From Schistosoma mansoni (taxonomy: Eukaryota; Platyhelminthes; Trematoda; Strigeidida; Schistosomatidae), in NCBI RefSeq assembly GCF_000237925.1, contig NW_017386033.1:744001-808000 (forward strand): a DNA stretch of 64,000 nucleotides, in the 5' to 3' direction. Below are positions 36,543 to 48,000 of this stretch, one piece after another. A program made the position numbers and the translations under genes. Numbering within the stretch: position 1 is the stretch's first letter; each line of letters opens with the position of its first letter. The notes beneath the pieces are model-generated. The model was not told the origin of the DNA and ran no database searches. It saw only the letters and a list, made by a program, of their open reading frames with translations.

Positions 36543-38076
36543 TCGACTTCCGTAGGAACGTCGGTTCGATTAACCTATCTATCGAAATCATCTTAGTTGT
36601 ATTTCTCATCCCAAGGCGAAATTATCAACTCGCTCACTATTTGACTTACAATCAGTTACGACTAACGCTTTCAATGATAGTCCATGGATGTCTCTTCATT
36701 TACCAGCTTGTCATCTTATTTTGTAGCATGTGATCTTTCCTACAACTATCGCTGACGGTTTGCTGCGTGCTTTCAAGAGAAAGTGTGAGAATGTGGAATA
36801 AGAATATCTGAGGAAGTGCCGCGAGCGGGCTACACAACACCATTTTGGTGAGATACGATTTTTCCATGCTCAGACCGGCTATCAGGTGTTTACTCACCTG
36901 CCTCTTGAGTCGCCCTCAAGTAAAAAGTAAAGAAGAGTCTACTTTAGAGGTAATGGTGAAAATCAAGCAAACCTGAAGAACTGCTCCACTGCCTGCATAA
37001 AATAATAAGATACAAAATGGAAATACATAAATGCAATTGACAATTGTTCGGTTCATGTAAGTGCTAAACCTCCAGAACGGATTGGTATTCTGGAAGGAAA
37101 TAAACATAGTGTAGATATCTTGTGCACGAAGAACCATGAAAACAAAAAAAACTATTCTGTAATGCATATATGTAAAAGGGTGAACTTGCTAGAATTTGGA
37201 CTCTTTAACAAAATCGATCAAATGCATGACCTTGGGCCAGTGATGACCGCCTTTTACAACTAGGTGCGTAACCAAGGGTGCATCAGAGTAATCCACAAAA
37301 CGGAAACGAATATACGATTAAGAAGCAAAAAAAAATTGTGTGGAGTATGCGGATCAAGTACAGTTGTGTCAAATACCCTTTTCTGGTTTGATTTAGGTGT
37401 GCATGATATATTGAAGCAATATTTCGTCAATTCATCCAAGTAACGAATTGGTTTGCACCTCAGAAGTGTGTAAGTCCTGTTACTCATTAGTATTATGAAT
37501 GATTAGTCGATAAAAGGAAAAATTGCAGTCATTCCCCCGTGGTTTGATGTGGTCTAATGGCTAGGCACACGGTCCAGCATTCAGGAGGGCAGAGGTTCGA
37601 GTGCGTGGGGCCTATGTTCTTGTTCACCAAAACCCCCTTCAATACGACGTTTGTTGGCCATAAGTTGATCAGATATGAGAGAAAGATAACAAGAGGACGG
37701 ATTGATATGTCAAAGTGCCATATTGGAACAGTACAAGTTCTTTGTTTGTATTTATAATAATACTATAGAAAAATGTATACAGATATATAAGAAGTACAAC
37801 CAACATAGTTAATTAACCAGAAAAAGAAATTATAAAACTCGCCTGGGTTGCTTTTTGAATTCGTTGTATTTGCCAGTGTTAGTTGTATGAGTTTGATTAA
37901 AATCCTCAGCCATCGTTTCGGAATACCTAGCTTATGTGTCCAGTATTTAAAAAAAATATTTAACATAACACTTATATATCAAAGGTAAAAGGTCTGGGGA
38001 GTTGTATGTGAAGCGGAATGAGGAAAAAAAATTATTTTTAAGTAGATGCAGGGTCTGATTAGCTACGTGGTTAGAT
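36543..38076 (-). other. Noncoding 3' segment of the gypsy element
   Basis: About 1.5 kb between the end of pol and the 3' LTR. No envelope-like or other ORF is recognised. It holds a tRNA-like, pol III-type stretch on the opposite strand at 37,545-37,610. Part of it may be a secondary insertion. Confidence 0.5.
37545..37610 (+). repeat. tRNA-like (pol III A and B box) SINE head
   Basis: TGGTCTAATGGCTAGG (A-box-like, 37,550-37,565) and GAGGTTCGAGTGCG (B-box-like, about 37,592-37,605) are spaced as in a tRNA. The first half resembles a Glu-type tRNA, but the acceptor stem does not close and no anticodon arm is convincing. Most likely the head of a tRNA-derived SINE or a tRNA relic. Confidence 0.5.
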
Positions 38077-41000
38077 TTATCTTGCAGTCGAAACTGTCAA
38101 CATCCTTGACTGACTAATCGGATGTGCCCAGTGAACCATTTTAGTCATTTGTAAAGATTTATCATCTTTACATTTCGATTCCGTAATGGATTTGTCAGTT
38201 AAACGATCTAACAACACGTATGGTGGTTTATGATCTAGATAAGCCGGCTTTAGCCTATCAATACTTACTGTGTCGATGTTTCCATGTTTTTCTATCACGA
38301 AATATTTAGATTTTCTTGAGACGACTTTGAAAGGACCTTCAAATGGAGGACTGAGTGGTGCTTTTATTTTGTCACATCTTATCCAGACATGCGTGCAATT
38401 GCTTAGGTCTTTAGGTATATATACGGCGCGCGATTGTTCACGAGTATTAATCGGCTTAAGTTTAGACATGTGGTCCCGTAGTTGATCTACATAATTTTCT
38501 AAATTAAGTTTTTGACTGTTAGTATTAGGGTTAATAAATTCATCTGGTAGTCTCAGAGTTGTTCCGAAAACCAGTTCCGCAGCTGAACACTGTGCGTCAG
38601 TTTTGACAGATGTTCGTATTCCCAACATAACTAACGGTAGGAATTCTGTCCACTGATTGGGGTTTGAGTGAGATATAAGGGCGGTTTTCAGCTGACGGTG
38701 AAAACGTTCTACCATCCCATTAGCCTGAGGATGATATGCAGTGCGGCGTATCCTATTGGATCCTAGAAGTTTAGCCAAGTTATTAAATAGTTCGGATTCG
38801 AATTGCGCTCCTCTATCCGTCGTTATTGTTATGGGTGTACCAAAAATGGTTACCCAGTTCTGCATGAAAACTTTGGCTACTGTTTCCGCTGTGATGTCCG
38901 TTATCGGGATGGCTATAGGGAATCTGGTAAATCGATCTATGCATGTAAAAAGATAATTAAAACCGCTTGAACGTAGTAAAGGACCTACCAAGTCGATATG
39001 CACATGGGCAAAACGTGCATCTGGTTGCGAGAAAACACCTATGGGTGAATTTGTGTGACGATTTATCTTTGATTGTTGACATGCTGAACACTCTCTAACC
39101 CACTTGTGTACATCCTTCTGTAAATTCGGCCATATATATCTGGCATTGATTAGTTTTGTTGAAGCTTTTGCGCCAGGATGAGACAAAGAATGAAAGTTAT
39201 TATATATCAACTTTCGCATACTTTTGGGAACGAAAGGTCGCGGCATTGCCTTGGTCGTGTCACAGTAGATTAGAATACCATCGACAGGTGATGGGAACTG
39301 TTTTAAATTAAGACTTGAATTGTTTGTTTTAAGCAGGTTTTGTAATTCTAGATCCTGATCTTGTTCGTTTCTCAACGTCTCGAAGTTTACTGTAGACTGC
39401 TGTAGCACGTTTATTTCTAGCCTAGATAAAGCATCTGCCGCCTGATTGTCCTGACCTTTGACATGTCGGATATCACTTGTGAACTGTGATATATAGTCAA
39501 GGTGTCGGACTTCTCGAGGTGAGTATTTATCAGCTCTCGCTTTTAGTGCATTCGTTAGTGGTTTGTGATCCGTAAAGACTATAAATTCCCTGCCTTCTAA
39601 CATGTGTCGGAAGTGTTTAATGGTTAGGTAGATTGCCAGAAGTTCTCGCCCGAAGGTAGAATACCTTGTCTCTGCTGGAGCGAGTCTTTTTGAGAAGAAA
39701 GCAATTGGTTTCCAGGCGTTTTTAACCAGTTGGTTAAGGGTACCGCCTACTGCTTTATCTGAAGCATCCACCATCAAAGCAAGTGGGGAAAGAGAATTCG
39801 GATACATCAACGTAGTTGCTTGAGCTAATTTATCTTTAAGCTGTTTAATATCTTCGACAGCGTCAGAAGACAGTTTGAATTCTTTTGGTTTTCCTTTTAG
39901 TGAATCTGTCAAAGGTTGCATTAATTGTGCACAACCTGGTATGAATCTGCGATAAAAGTTAATTAGACCTAGAAAACTTCTCAGTTGTGTTAGAGAACTA
40001 GGTATGGGGTATTGTTTAATGGTGTCTACTTCTAAAGTTTGAACACCGAAAACACACTTACTTTGATGTATGTTTATTCCATGTTCATCCAGTCTTTTTA
40101 ACACTGTTTTTACATGCTGTTCGTGTGATTGCAAATCGGGGCTGGCAATTAACAAGTCGTCTATACACCCCTGCGCAAATGGCATATCTCGAAGTAGATT
40201 GTCTATGAATCTTTGAAATGTCTGTGCCGCATTTCTCAGGCCGAATGGCATGCGTACAAACTCGAATAAGCCAAAGGGTGTTGTAATAGCTGTCTTGGGG
40301 ATATCTTCATCCGCCACTGGGATATTGTGATATGCCCTGACTAAGTCAATTTTAGTGAATATGTTCATACCCTGTAAACCGTTTGTGAAATCTTGGATAT
40401 GCGGTATTGGGTACCTATCTGGTACGGTTTGACGGTTGAGGGCTCTGTAATCCCCGCGCGGTCGCCAGTCACCTTCATTTTTCTTTGGGACCATATGCAA
40501 AGGGGATGCTCATTGACTATCAGAGGGACGGATAATACCCAGTTGTAGCATATAATCAAACTCGGCCCTAGCGATTTTGAGCTTATCTGGTGCTAGTCTC
40601 CTGGGTTTTGCAAAAACCGGTGCACCTTCGGTTTTGATAGTGTGACTTACTTTTAGTTTGTCCTTAGAAGGCTGTGGGTTTGGTTTAGTTAAGTTTGGAA
40701 ATTCCGCGAGTATATCTTGGAATTTCGCTGTTGTTACTGGAGGAGTTTGAATCAAATTAAGAGAGCTGATGTGACTTTCTTTGCCTTTTGTGTAATACGA
40801 AGTTTCTTTTAGTGTTAATCGCCGTTTCTTGGTGTCAACTAGAAATTCGTATCTCTCTAGAAAGTCCATCCCCAGTATTGCCAGATCTAAGTCGGCTACC
40901 GTGAAAACCCAAGGGAATTTCCTCCTGAACCCCAAATCTAGGGTTAAGTTTTTCTGCCCAAATGTCGCAATTTTAGTTTTATTTGCAGCTTGAAGTGTAA

Positions 41001-41172
41001 TTGATGATGTTTCTCGACTAATCTCGGTTTTATTTTGAGGGATGATGCTAAGAGCAGCACCAGTATCCACCAAGAAATTCAAGCCAGAGTTTCTGTCTCT
41101 AACATAAAACAAGCGACTGTTTTGGCGCCCCTCCTCAGTCGTCGCGACCTGGGGAGGGGTTACTCGTTTCCC
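38077..41172 (-). CDS. pol: Gypsy pol polyprotein with one internal stop
   Basis: Protease, reverse transcriptase, RNase H and integrase for replication of the element. The frame opens after the shift site at 41,172 and runs to 38,077. Blocks in order: [13 protein letters not shown] (retropepsin), [50 protein letters not shown] (RT catalytic pair), [13 protein letters not shown] and [11 protein letters not shown] (RNase H). Integrase shows HSLSHPGAK...C-x2-C zinc finger, [17 protein letters not shown] and [10 protein letters not shown] (D,D,E), plus a C-terminal GPF-type module ([20 protein letters not shown]). A TGA at about 40,507-40,509 interrupts the RT N-terminus at a position that is Trp in relatives (SNSPWASPL in the 9 kb relic). 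This copy is therefore probably unable to make full Pol, although the rest is intact. Confidence 0.93.
41128..41172 (-). promoter_or_regulatory. -1 ribosomal frameshift signal at the gag/pol junction
   Basis: On the minus strand the last gag codons are GCG GGA AAC GAG TAA. The heptamer G GGA AAC (41,172-41,166) is a canonical X XXY YYZ slippery site in exactly the right phase, and slipping by -1 enters the open pol frame. Six nucleotides later a 7-bp GC-rich stem can form: CCCCTCC (41,159-41,153) with GGAGGGG (41,134-41,128). The loop contains the self-complementary GTCGCGAC, so a more complex fold is possible. Confidence 0.85.
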
Positions 41173-42005
41173 GCTGTCTTAGAATTATGCTTAGGCCAGG
41201 CGCATGGTTGCATGCACTTGGTTGAGTTGACACCAAACTTCCAGTGGTACCAACAAAACTGCCCAGGTTGTCTGGACATTTGTGACCTGTTTTGTGACTT
41301 GGATCGTGGTCGTTGTGGTGACCTGCTCCTGTTTCTATGACCCATTTGCATTCTGGTGACAGCCTCAGTGAGACTCTTAACACTCGCAATGAGTCCTTCT
41401 ATGATGAGGTCTTTTGTTGATTTTACTTTTTGTGTGTGATTTATTGTGCCTGGTCCAGTTGGAGGACCTCTCTCCATTATTCTATCGGCTATACGCGCTA
41501 AATGAGATAATGAGGTTTCAGGATCTTGTGCATCCAAACAGTATTGGACGTAGCATGGGAGAGCTTGTATCCATCCTTGTTTTAGGACTGCTTCCCCCAC
41601 TGTGTTATCACCCATTAACACTTGGAGGTGACGCAAAAACTGTGACGGCGACCGATCACCTAGTATTTCACCTTGAAAAAGTCTTTGGATTCTTTGACTA
41701 TCTGATAATGATAAACGGTTCATTATCTCTCGTCTTAAGATGGTGTATGGTTGTGGTGATGGTGGATCTAAAATCAAGTCACGGACTTCTTTGGCGACTG
41801 AAGGAGGAAGGATAGAACACAAGTCTCTATAGCGAATCCCTTCAGATTTGATATTATGTCTCGTGAAATAATGCTCTAGTTGAGCAAACCACAACTCAGG
41901 ATCACTACGATCAAATTGTGGAAGTCGGGATTTCGTAGTCATAACAGTATCTATCTCCACCGGTGACAAATCCTCCAGATTATGGGTTTCTATTGAGTCT
42001 GACAT
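41160..42005 (-). CDS. gag: Gypsy Gag with CHCC zinc motif
   Basis: Structural protein that packages element RNA. 281 residues, ATG at 42,005, TAA at 41,160-41,162. The N-terminal and central capsid-like domain (SRLPQFDRSDPELWFAQLEH; QRIQRLFQGEILGDRSPSQF) is followed by a basic Arg/Ser/Gln-rich linker (HRNRSRSPQRPRSKSQNRS). Near the C-terminus is a Cys/His cluster of the form C-x2-H-x9-C-x3-C (CWYHWKFGVNSTKCMQPC) in place of the usual C-C-H-C knuckle. Pol follows by a -1 shift just before the stop codon. No lesion visible. Confidence 0.92.
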   Translation of the reverse strand: MSDSIETHNLEDLSPVEIDTVMTTKSRLPQFDRSDPELWFAQLEHYFTRHNIKSEGIRYRDLCSILPPSVAKEVRDLILDPPSPQPYTILRREIMNRLSLSDSQRIQRLFQGEILGDRSPSQFLRHLQVLMGDNTVGEAVLKQGWIQALPCYVQYCLDAQDPETSLSHLARIADRIMERGPPTGPGTINHTQKVKSTKDLIIEGLIASVKSLTEAVTRMQMGHRNRSRSPQRPRSKSQNRSQMSRQPGQFCWYHWKFGVNSTKCMQPCAWPKHNSKTAGNE

Positions 42006-42190
42006 GAGGTATGTGACAAATATAGCAATGAAGTTAGCACGAAAAATGGTTACTATAACACGAATAACTTAAGATAATACGGAATAAACTAGTTATATAC
42101 TCAACTTAGTTTACGGATAATCAGGTCTACTTTTACGATTAAGTAAAAAAAAATTAATAACAGAAATGAGGTTAAATTTGTGTTCAAAAA

Positions 42191-42200
42191 GGGCTCACCA
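42191..42200 (-). promoter_or_regulatory. tRNA primer-binding site
   Basis: Two bases inside the 5' LTR the minus strand reads TGGTGAGCCC, complementary to a tRNA 3' end of GGGCUCACCA. CsRn1-group elements are, from memory, primed by tRNA-Trp with TGGTGACCCC, which differs by one base; the isoacceptor is not proven here. Confidence 0.7.
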
Positions 42201-42202
42201 CT

Positions 42203-42468
42203 TTCGTGCCTATAGGTAATCCTCGTGCTATTGATAGAAGAAACCAGTGAAGTAGTGAATAGGTCTTTATTTCAATCTTCGCGCAGTCACAGTGGAGCGT
42301 GGGATTATCTGTTCAGACAAACAAAGTCTCTCAACATTCCATATAAGATAATAGGGAATATAACGCTTACAAAAGGTAAGGAAGTGAATGAATACTTGAA
42401 CAATACTGTTTTAGCATATGCTTGGTCGTTTGGGGTCAACTCTTAACCAACCAACCTGAGCTGTTACA
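42203..42468 (-). repeat. 5' LTR of the gypsy element
   Basis: 266 bp, 98.9 percent identical to the copy at 36,260-36,525. As the 5' LTR it should carry the pol II promoter; no TATA assignment attempted. Confidence 0.93.
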
Positions 42469-42473
42469 AGTAT

Positions 42474-44195
42474 GACGCTTTTGTATGCTAACTCGCTCCT
42501 CACATGACACTAATTTATCAGGTATTGTACAATTTTTTTACCCTACATGTTAACGTTATCCACATGCCACTTCAGTGTTATTTTTCGAAAACAGACATTT
42601 TTAAAAAATAAATGTGCTGTTTTCTGCAAGGGAGCTATATAGTATCGGTTGTTATGTTATGCCCATATGCCTTATTCTTACTTCTGGACAAACCAATTCA
42701 CCTATTCATCATGAGTCGTGTCTTCACCTTGTTAATTATTCACTTATTAATCCTGACTATTTTATATGAGCGTAGTAGTGTGTACACTTCTTATCCTATT
42801 CATCGCATGTCTGTAACTTGTTCTTGTCTGACTATAAATATTGACTAACGCTTGATTAAAGTGAGTTGGCTTACCCGCCATCTCCAATGTGAGTCTTTTG
42901 TCAATAAACTGTAACCACCGCTTCCCTTTGCCTTCTGATTTTATGCGCTGTTAAGATTTGTATTATAACGGTTACCGAGGTGAACGATTAACGAAGCACG
43001 GCACTACAATATATTTAGAAGGTTTTTGATGTGTCGAGAAACGTTTGGTATGAGCTGTCTAGTAGATGTAAAGGATGGTTAGCATGGCGTACCCACTCGT
43101 GATCTGGTGCAGACGCGTGTCTGTGCGCCTTCAGCTTTGATGTGTTCAGCCAAACAGATGAGGTCAGTGTCAATGTTGAAGATATACAGGAATATTCATT
43201 TTGCCGGTTAATTTACCTCTACAGCCAACTCCCTTCTTAGTGGGGTAGTGGTGATCAGTCGGAAGTTTAGATCCAACGATCATGACGTTGGTATACGCTT
43301 TTCCGATAGATTGCTTTAGCTAGTATCATCTGGTAGTCTCTCCCTAATATAAGGGGCCATGCGGTACAATATAACAATTGAAAATGTATAATGGAACTTG
43401 TAATTCAATGTGATTCTCGTCGGTTCTTCTTTTTTTCTGGTTGCTCATTGAAAACAAAATGACTTAAAATGTACGTGGATGTCGAAATACACTCGCACTT
43501 GAGTAAGGTAGCAAAATGCGCGAAAAAAGCTTGTTAATATATGCGTATATATATAGCTATTGCGATGATGTGAAAAGTTTTGTACAAAACGTTTTTCATA
43601 TATTCTTTTCAGAATGGAAGAAAAACAATACACACTTACATTAGCATGTTATCAAAAAAATTTGCTTTTATAACATGAAATACAGAGAAACGATGCAACC
43701 AAAAAATAGTGGGATGAAAAAAATATGTGGTAAATCATGAAGTGATACGATGCACTATGCTCAGTAGTTCTTTAGGTGTTCTGGAAACATCATTCATTTT
43801 TTAGAGCGCAGTTGTCAAATACTAGCTAGGTTCTGTTGCAAAAACTGTTGACTATTGGGGAAGGCATCATAATTATGAGGCTTATCACTCTGGTGTACGG
43901 GAGGAAAATCTGTATTATCAGGGTTTCTTTCTGAATACACAGCTTAACGACGGTCAATGCTGACGCTACAGTCAGTTTCGATTTTATCGTATGCCGTTTC
44001 GGGAGGTTGTCGAAATGAGTCGCGACGTGCAGAAACGTGTGTACTATATCTTAAGGCAGGTTGAACGAAAACATCAGTTGATTGAGGTCGGGTGGGAGTG
44101 GGTTCAAATGAACTCGTGTCGTTTGCATGCCTGATGATGTAGACCTTTAGATCCGTATTCATTGAAGATGGAGGGTTCACAAAATCTCCTGGATA
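42474..44195. other. Intergenic
   Basis: 42,474-42,870 continues the C-over-G skewed block. From 42,870 to 44,195 nothing could be assigned. Confidence 0.4.
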
Positions 44196-44199
44196 CCAA

Positions 44200-44430
44200 G
44201 ATGTGGCATTCCGTAAACGACTTGATTTGCAATGTACCCAATGTCGACTCTCGCGCGCCAGACCGAATGTCCTGGGTTCGAGCTCCGTAATCAGGATTGT
44301 AGATGCACACTGCTGAGACGTCCCGTACTAGGACGAAGCGACCGTCCAGTACTTTCAGGTCTTCAGCGGTTGTTTAGCCTAGATCGACCGATGAATTCAA
44401 CTATCAAAATTACCCATATGGTCACAAATA
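44200..44430 (+). mobile_element. SM-alpha-like SINE with hammerhead relic
   Basis: The B-box GGGTTCGAGCTCC (44,275-44,287) is followed by a hammerhead-like core at 44,310-44,340: CTGCTGAG, then a stem TCC-loop-GGA, then GACGAAGCG. Each conserved box carries one change (A to C in the first, A to G in the second). A self-complementary segment follows (GTCCAGTAC), then the tail GAATTCAACTATCAAAATTA. Same order as the other SM-alpha-like copies. Confidence 0.65.
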
Positions 44431-45024
44431 CCCGTTCTGATCAAAATGATTTTATATTAACTATCTCTACAACAGAAAAACAATAGATCTTATAGTCTTC
44501 CCATTCACTGGACGTGAATGTGGCGATGATGTTGGCGTTTCAGGTGGATCTATGTTGGTTGGCTACGGGTAGTTCTGAATAGCTCCAACTTTGTGCTAGA
44601 GCAGATATATTTCTTTATTCACGTTCCAAATCAGAGTATAGATTCACAAAGTCAAACTTCGTAACACATCGTTGATACAGCCGTAGCGCACCTGAAAAGC
44701 ATAGCGTGATCACAAAGATAGATAATATGGCGTACTGGTCATAATCATTTTGAAGTTCAAAGAACTTATCTTGTTTACAGTTACATTGAATATTGAATGT
44801 CGATAAAAAGTTGCTTTACGAAGAGTTATTCGACAAAATGTATGATAAGCATGGAAAGGTTTTTCATAGATATTCGAAACGTGTCGATGGGAAAGGCCAA
44901 TTAGCTTTGTTTAAGTAGGTTCTTATCCGCTACTGACGGTGCTTGATTTCACTGTAAGGTCGGTTGGTGTCGTTTGCAATTTTTTTCTAAGTAAATTTAG
45001 TTGTACATATTGTACATATATACT

Positions 45025-48000
45025 ATGGACAGTAAGGGGAATTGCAAGGAAAATGTTCCTAAGGTTAACAACCATGAGTTTGTTGATAATAGACATACTG
45101 GCCACTTCTCTAAAATGCCCCATGCAACAGCAGAACAACTGACCATCTCAAAAGTTTTATCTAGGCCAGATAACGATGTAAATATCCGGTGCTACGTTGT
45201 TCAGGTATGTTGCTTCTACCGATAGACTAGAGGCTACAGCTTCAAGAACTAACTGAGTGTACAGAAGATCAGGCAGTCACTGCATTATATGACTGCGAAA
45301 ACGATATTGAGAGAGCAGTTGAATTAGTTCTAGATCAGTTCCGCTGTGGTGCGACAGAAGAGTGGCACACAACTGTCAGCAAGCGTGGCAAAACAAGACA
45401 CTCCCAACCGGTAGGTACTTGGATTTTGTTAAGGAGTCTTGTAGGCAGCAGAACCCGGACCAGACACAACATCACCTCAGAAAAAAGCTGCTAAACCGAA
45501 ACTAGAAAAGCCTGTTGAAAGTCAAGATAAATTCTCAGGACAAAACGTCTTGGTATCTCCTCCAGTTAACATCACAAAAGTACCTCGAATAACTTTGTAA
45601 TTACTTTCAGAACTCAAACTCTCACCCTGAAAAGTTCAAGAAACCAGGGACAAAGAAAAGAAATCCCCATAAAACAGATGCGATCGCTGGTGACCGAGCC
45701 TGTATTCCACCACAAAGTCGTAGTGATGATGTGTTGTGCAACAGTTCGAAGCAGTTACCAGTAGAAAGAAAAAGTAGAGTTGAGTCTGAAGGTATGTCCA
45801 ATTGATGGTTCAACTTACATTTAGCATGGGATCCGTACGCTGACTGTGGAGAGTGGGAAGGGGATTCAATCGAAATAGTTAATTCAAATGCATCCATTGC
45901 CATGGGCCTTCAGGAAGCAGTATCTTTACTACCGGAACTCTTCCACGACAATCAAAATTGTTCGGAAAAGTAAGTCACACTTCGATTTTTATTTTGAGTT
46001 TTTAGAAACTTAAATGCGGATTACAATTCGCATATTGATGCTGTCCAAAATCTTACTAAAGATCCGGATGCTTTGGATGCAGAAGCTTTGTTTGCGTCAT
46101 TCGCCAAAAGTAAACCACCTCCTCGCGCGTTTAATGGGAAGCTAGAGACATCATTGTTTTTTGCCCCGGAATTGTTGCCTAGTGAACAATTCAGTTGGAA
46201 ACCGAATTTTGGTGGTGAATGTCCTGGTTCAAAGTTTAATACCAACACAGCTTCAATTGTAAGTCCTCAACAGATTAGTAGTAATGCAGATGAACCACTT
46301 CGACCTCAAAATGACTCTCGAAATGTTCAAGCATCCACAGACCGACCAGATTGTAGTCCGAAGCAGTTTTCGTTCCCGCAAATATCCCAACAATCACATT
46401 CCAGCGATTTTGAACTTAAGAACGCGTCATTAGGTGTTCTTTTAGATCCTCCACCTAAAACAGAAGAAAAGGTAAGCAGTGTTCCCAGTGACTATCCATC
46501 GCGACACTACGACGAACAAATGGTGTCCAAAGTAGCACTATCATATCCGATGAATCATAATAAACAGACATCCTCCATGGTTGCTAGAACTACCAGTGAT
46601 AAACCCAGCTATTTGGAGCCAAATATTAAGAACTATCTTTTGGATGGTTTACCGGATAACATGAGCAAAATGAACGTTGGAGAGGTCACTGGACAAAGCA
46701 CAAAAGATCAGTTTTTAATTCAGAATAATGCACAATCATCTCTCGCCCCCTTTCCTCATGGTCAAAATGAGCAACACATGATTCCTCACTTGAATAAAAT
46801 ACCCGCTTCGCATGCTAGTACCCACGTATCTGGACACACACAACAAGTTAACAACAATTCTCAGGCGACTCATCTTCCTCCAGGTATGCCTCACTTCATC
46901 AGTCAGTTTGCTCCACCTGCTTATCACATGTTCAATTTACCAGGTGGTTCTAGTACAACCCCTGCCATCTTCGATCTTGATCATTTACAGCTCTTGCAAC
47001 AACAGAGAATGTTGTATGACATGCACTTACAGCATCAGGCTGCCACCACCGCTCAGAGTCTTCTTACTGCAAATGCGGATTCATCAGCCTCATCAAAACC
47101 CGTCAGCCACAATTTATCAAATCCAATGGGTCATGTTACTGCTCCAAACACAGGAATGCGACCGGACATGCTGACAACTGCACTTGGGCACACTCCACAG
47201 ATGATGACACCTGGACACCCTTATTTTCCTTATCCCGGTTTTGTCCTCATGGTAAGTTCAGTACTTTCTTTATTCAGTTCAGAATTTTTCATCAAACTAT
47301 TATGCAATTGCTTCATAACAGTCAGTTTGGTGCAAATATTTTATGGTCTGCAAGCATTTGATAAACACATCCCATTGATGTTGAATGACTTTTTAAGACC
47401 CATACTGATTTATAGTGCGGTGTCATTTTTGTGTTCCACTTCGTTCATCTCTCCAAAATACTACACACATTCGAAGGTTTATCTCTGCACTAGGTGGGTT
47501 ATTCTTTTTACTAATTTGTTCCTTCTCCGCGACACTCTACTTTCCGTATATGAAAGACGACATAAATACTTATCATGTCTGTACGCAATAAGATGATTTC
47601 AGTTCCGAATTTAATCATTCGAATAATCAGGGTTCAAATGTCTGGCTTTAGGTCTAGGGTTTCTAGTAATCTCCGGCCAAATAACTACTGTTCTTGCTAA
47701 TAATAGGCAGTAAAAGTAGGCCGTGGCACAGCTGTTCATCGGTTCAGTTTGCCACATCGAAATCGCATAACAAGCGAAAAAGTCAGTAGAGGAATACTGT
47801 TAACTGCGATAGAAGTGTAAACGGAAAAACCGCAGTTCAAGATGAATAAGTTGTACCGAAACAAATAGGTATGGAACGACAACTTAAGGGTAAAAAGTGG
47901 GTAATAGTTGCAATTGCCTCAGTGCAATCGACTCACATTTCCAGACGTGAGTTACTGCCATCCTGTGATTCTATCAGAACGGACCCAGCGCATACTAACA

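Larger units (their letters stand above)
36255..42473 (-). mobile_element. Young Ty3/gypsy LTR retrotransposon (CsRn1/Boudicca-like)
   Basis: A complete 6,209-bp element (36,260-42,468) bounded by a 5-bp target duplication AGTAT (36,255-36,259 and 42,469-42,473). LTRs of 266 bp differ at 3 positions, all transitions. Order on the minus strand: 5' LTR, primer-binding site, gag, -1 shift signal, protease-RT-RNase H-integrase, a noncoding segment of about 1.5 kb, purine tract, 3' LTR. The Gag Cys/His motif has the order C-H-C-C, the pattern I recall as specific to the CsRn1 group. The only visible lesion in pol is one nonsense codon. LTRs start TG but end AA instead of CA. Confidence 0.93.

Noticed and set aside
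37545-37620. Functional tRNA gene
   Set aside because: A and B boxes are present but the acceptor stem does not pair and the anticodon arm is unconvincing.
46736-46927. Minus-strand and other-frame open readings over the UBAP2-like exons
   Set aside because: They are shadows of the plus-strand coding exon at 46,006-47,251.
47252-47596. Open reading frame continuing past the exon end in the UBAP2-like gene (507-residue frame)
   Set aside because: A good donor GTAAGT at 47,252 and the in-phase next exon at 52,224 show this is intron read-through; the extra residues are hydrophobic and unlike the family.
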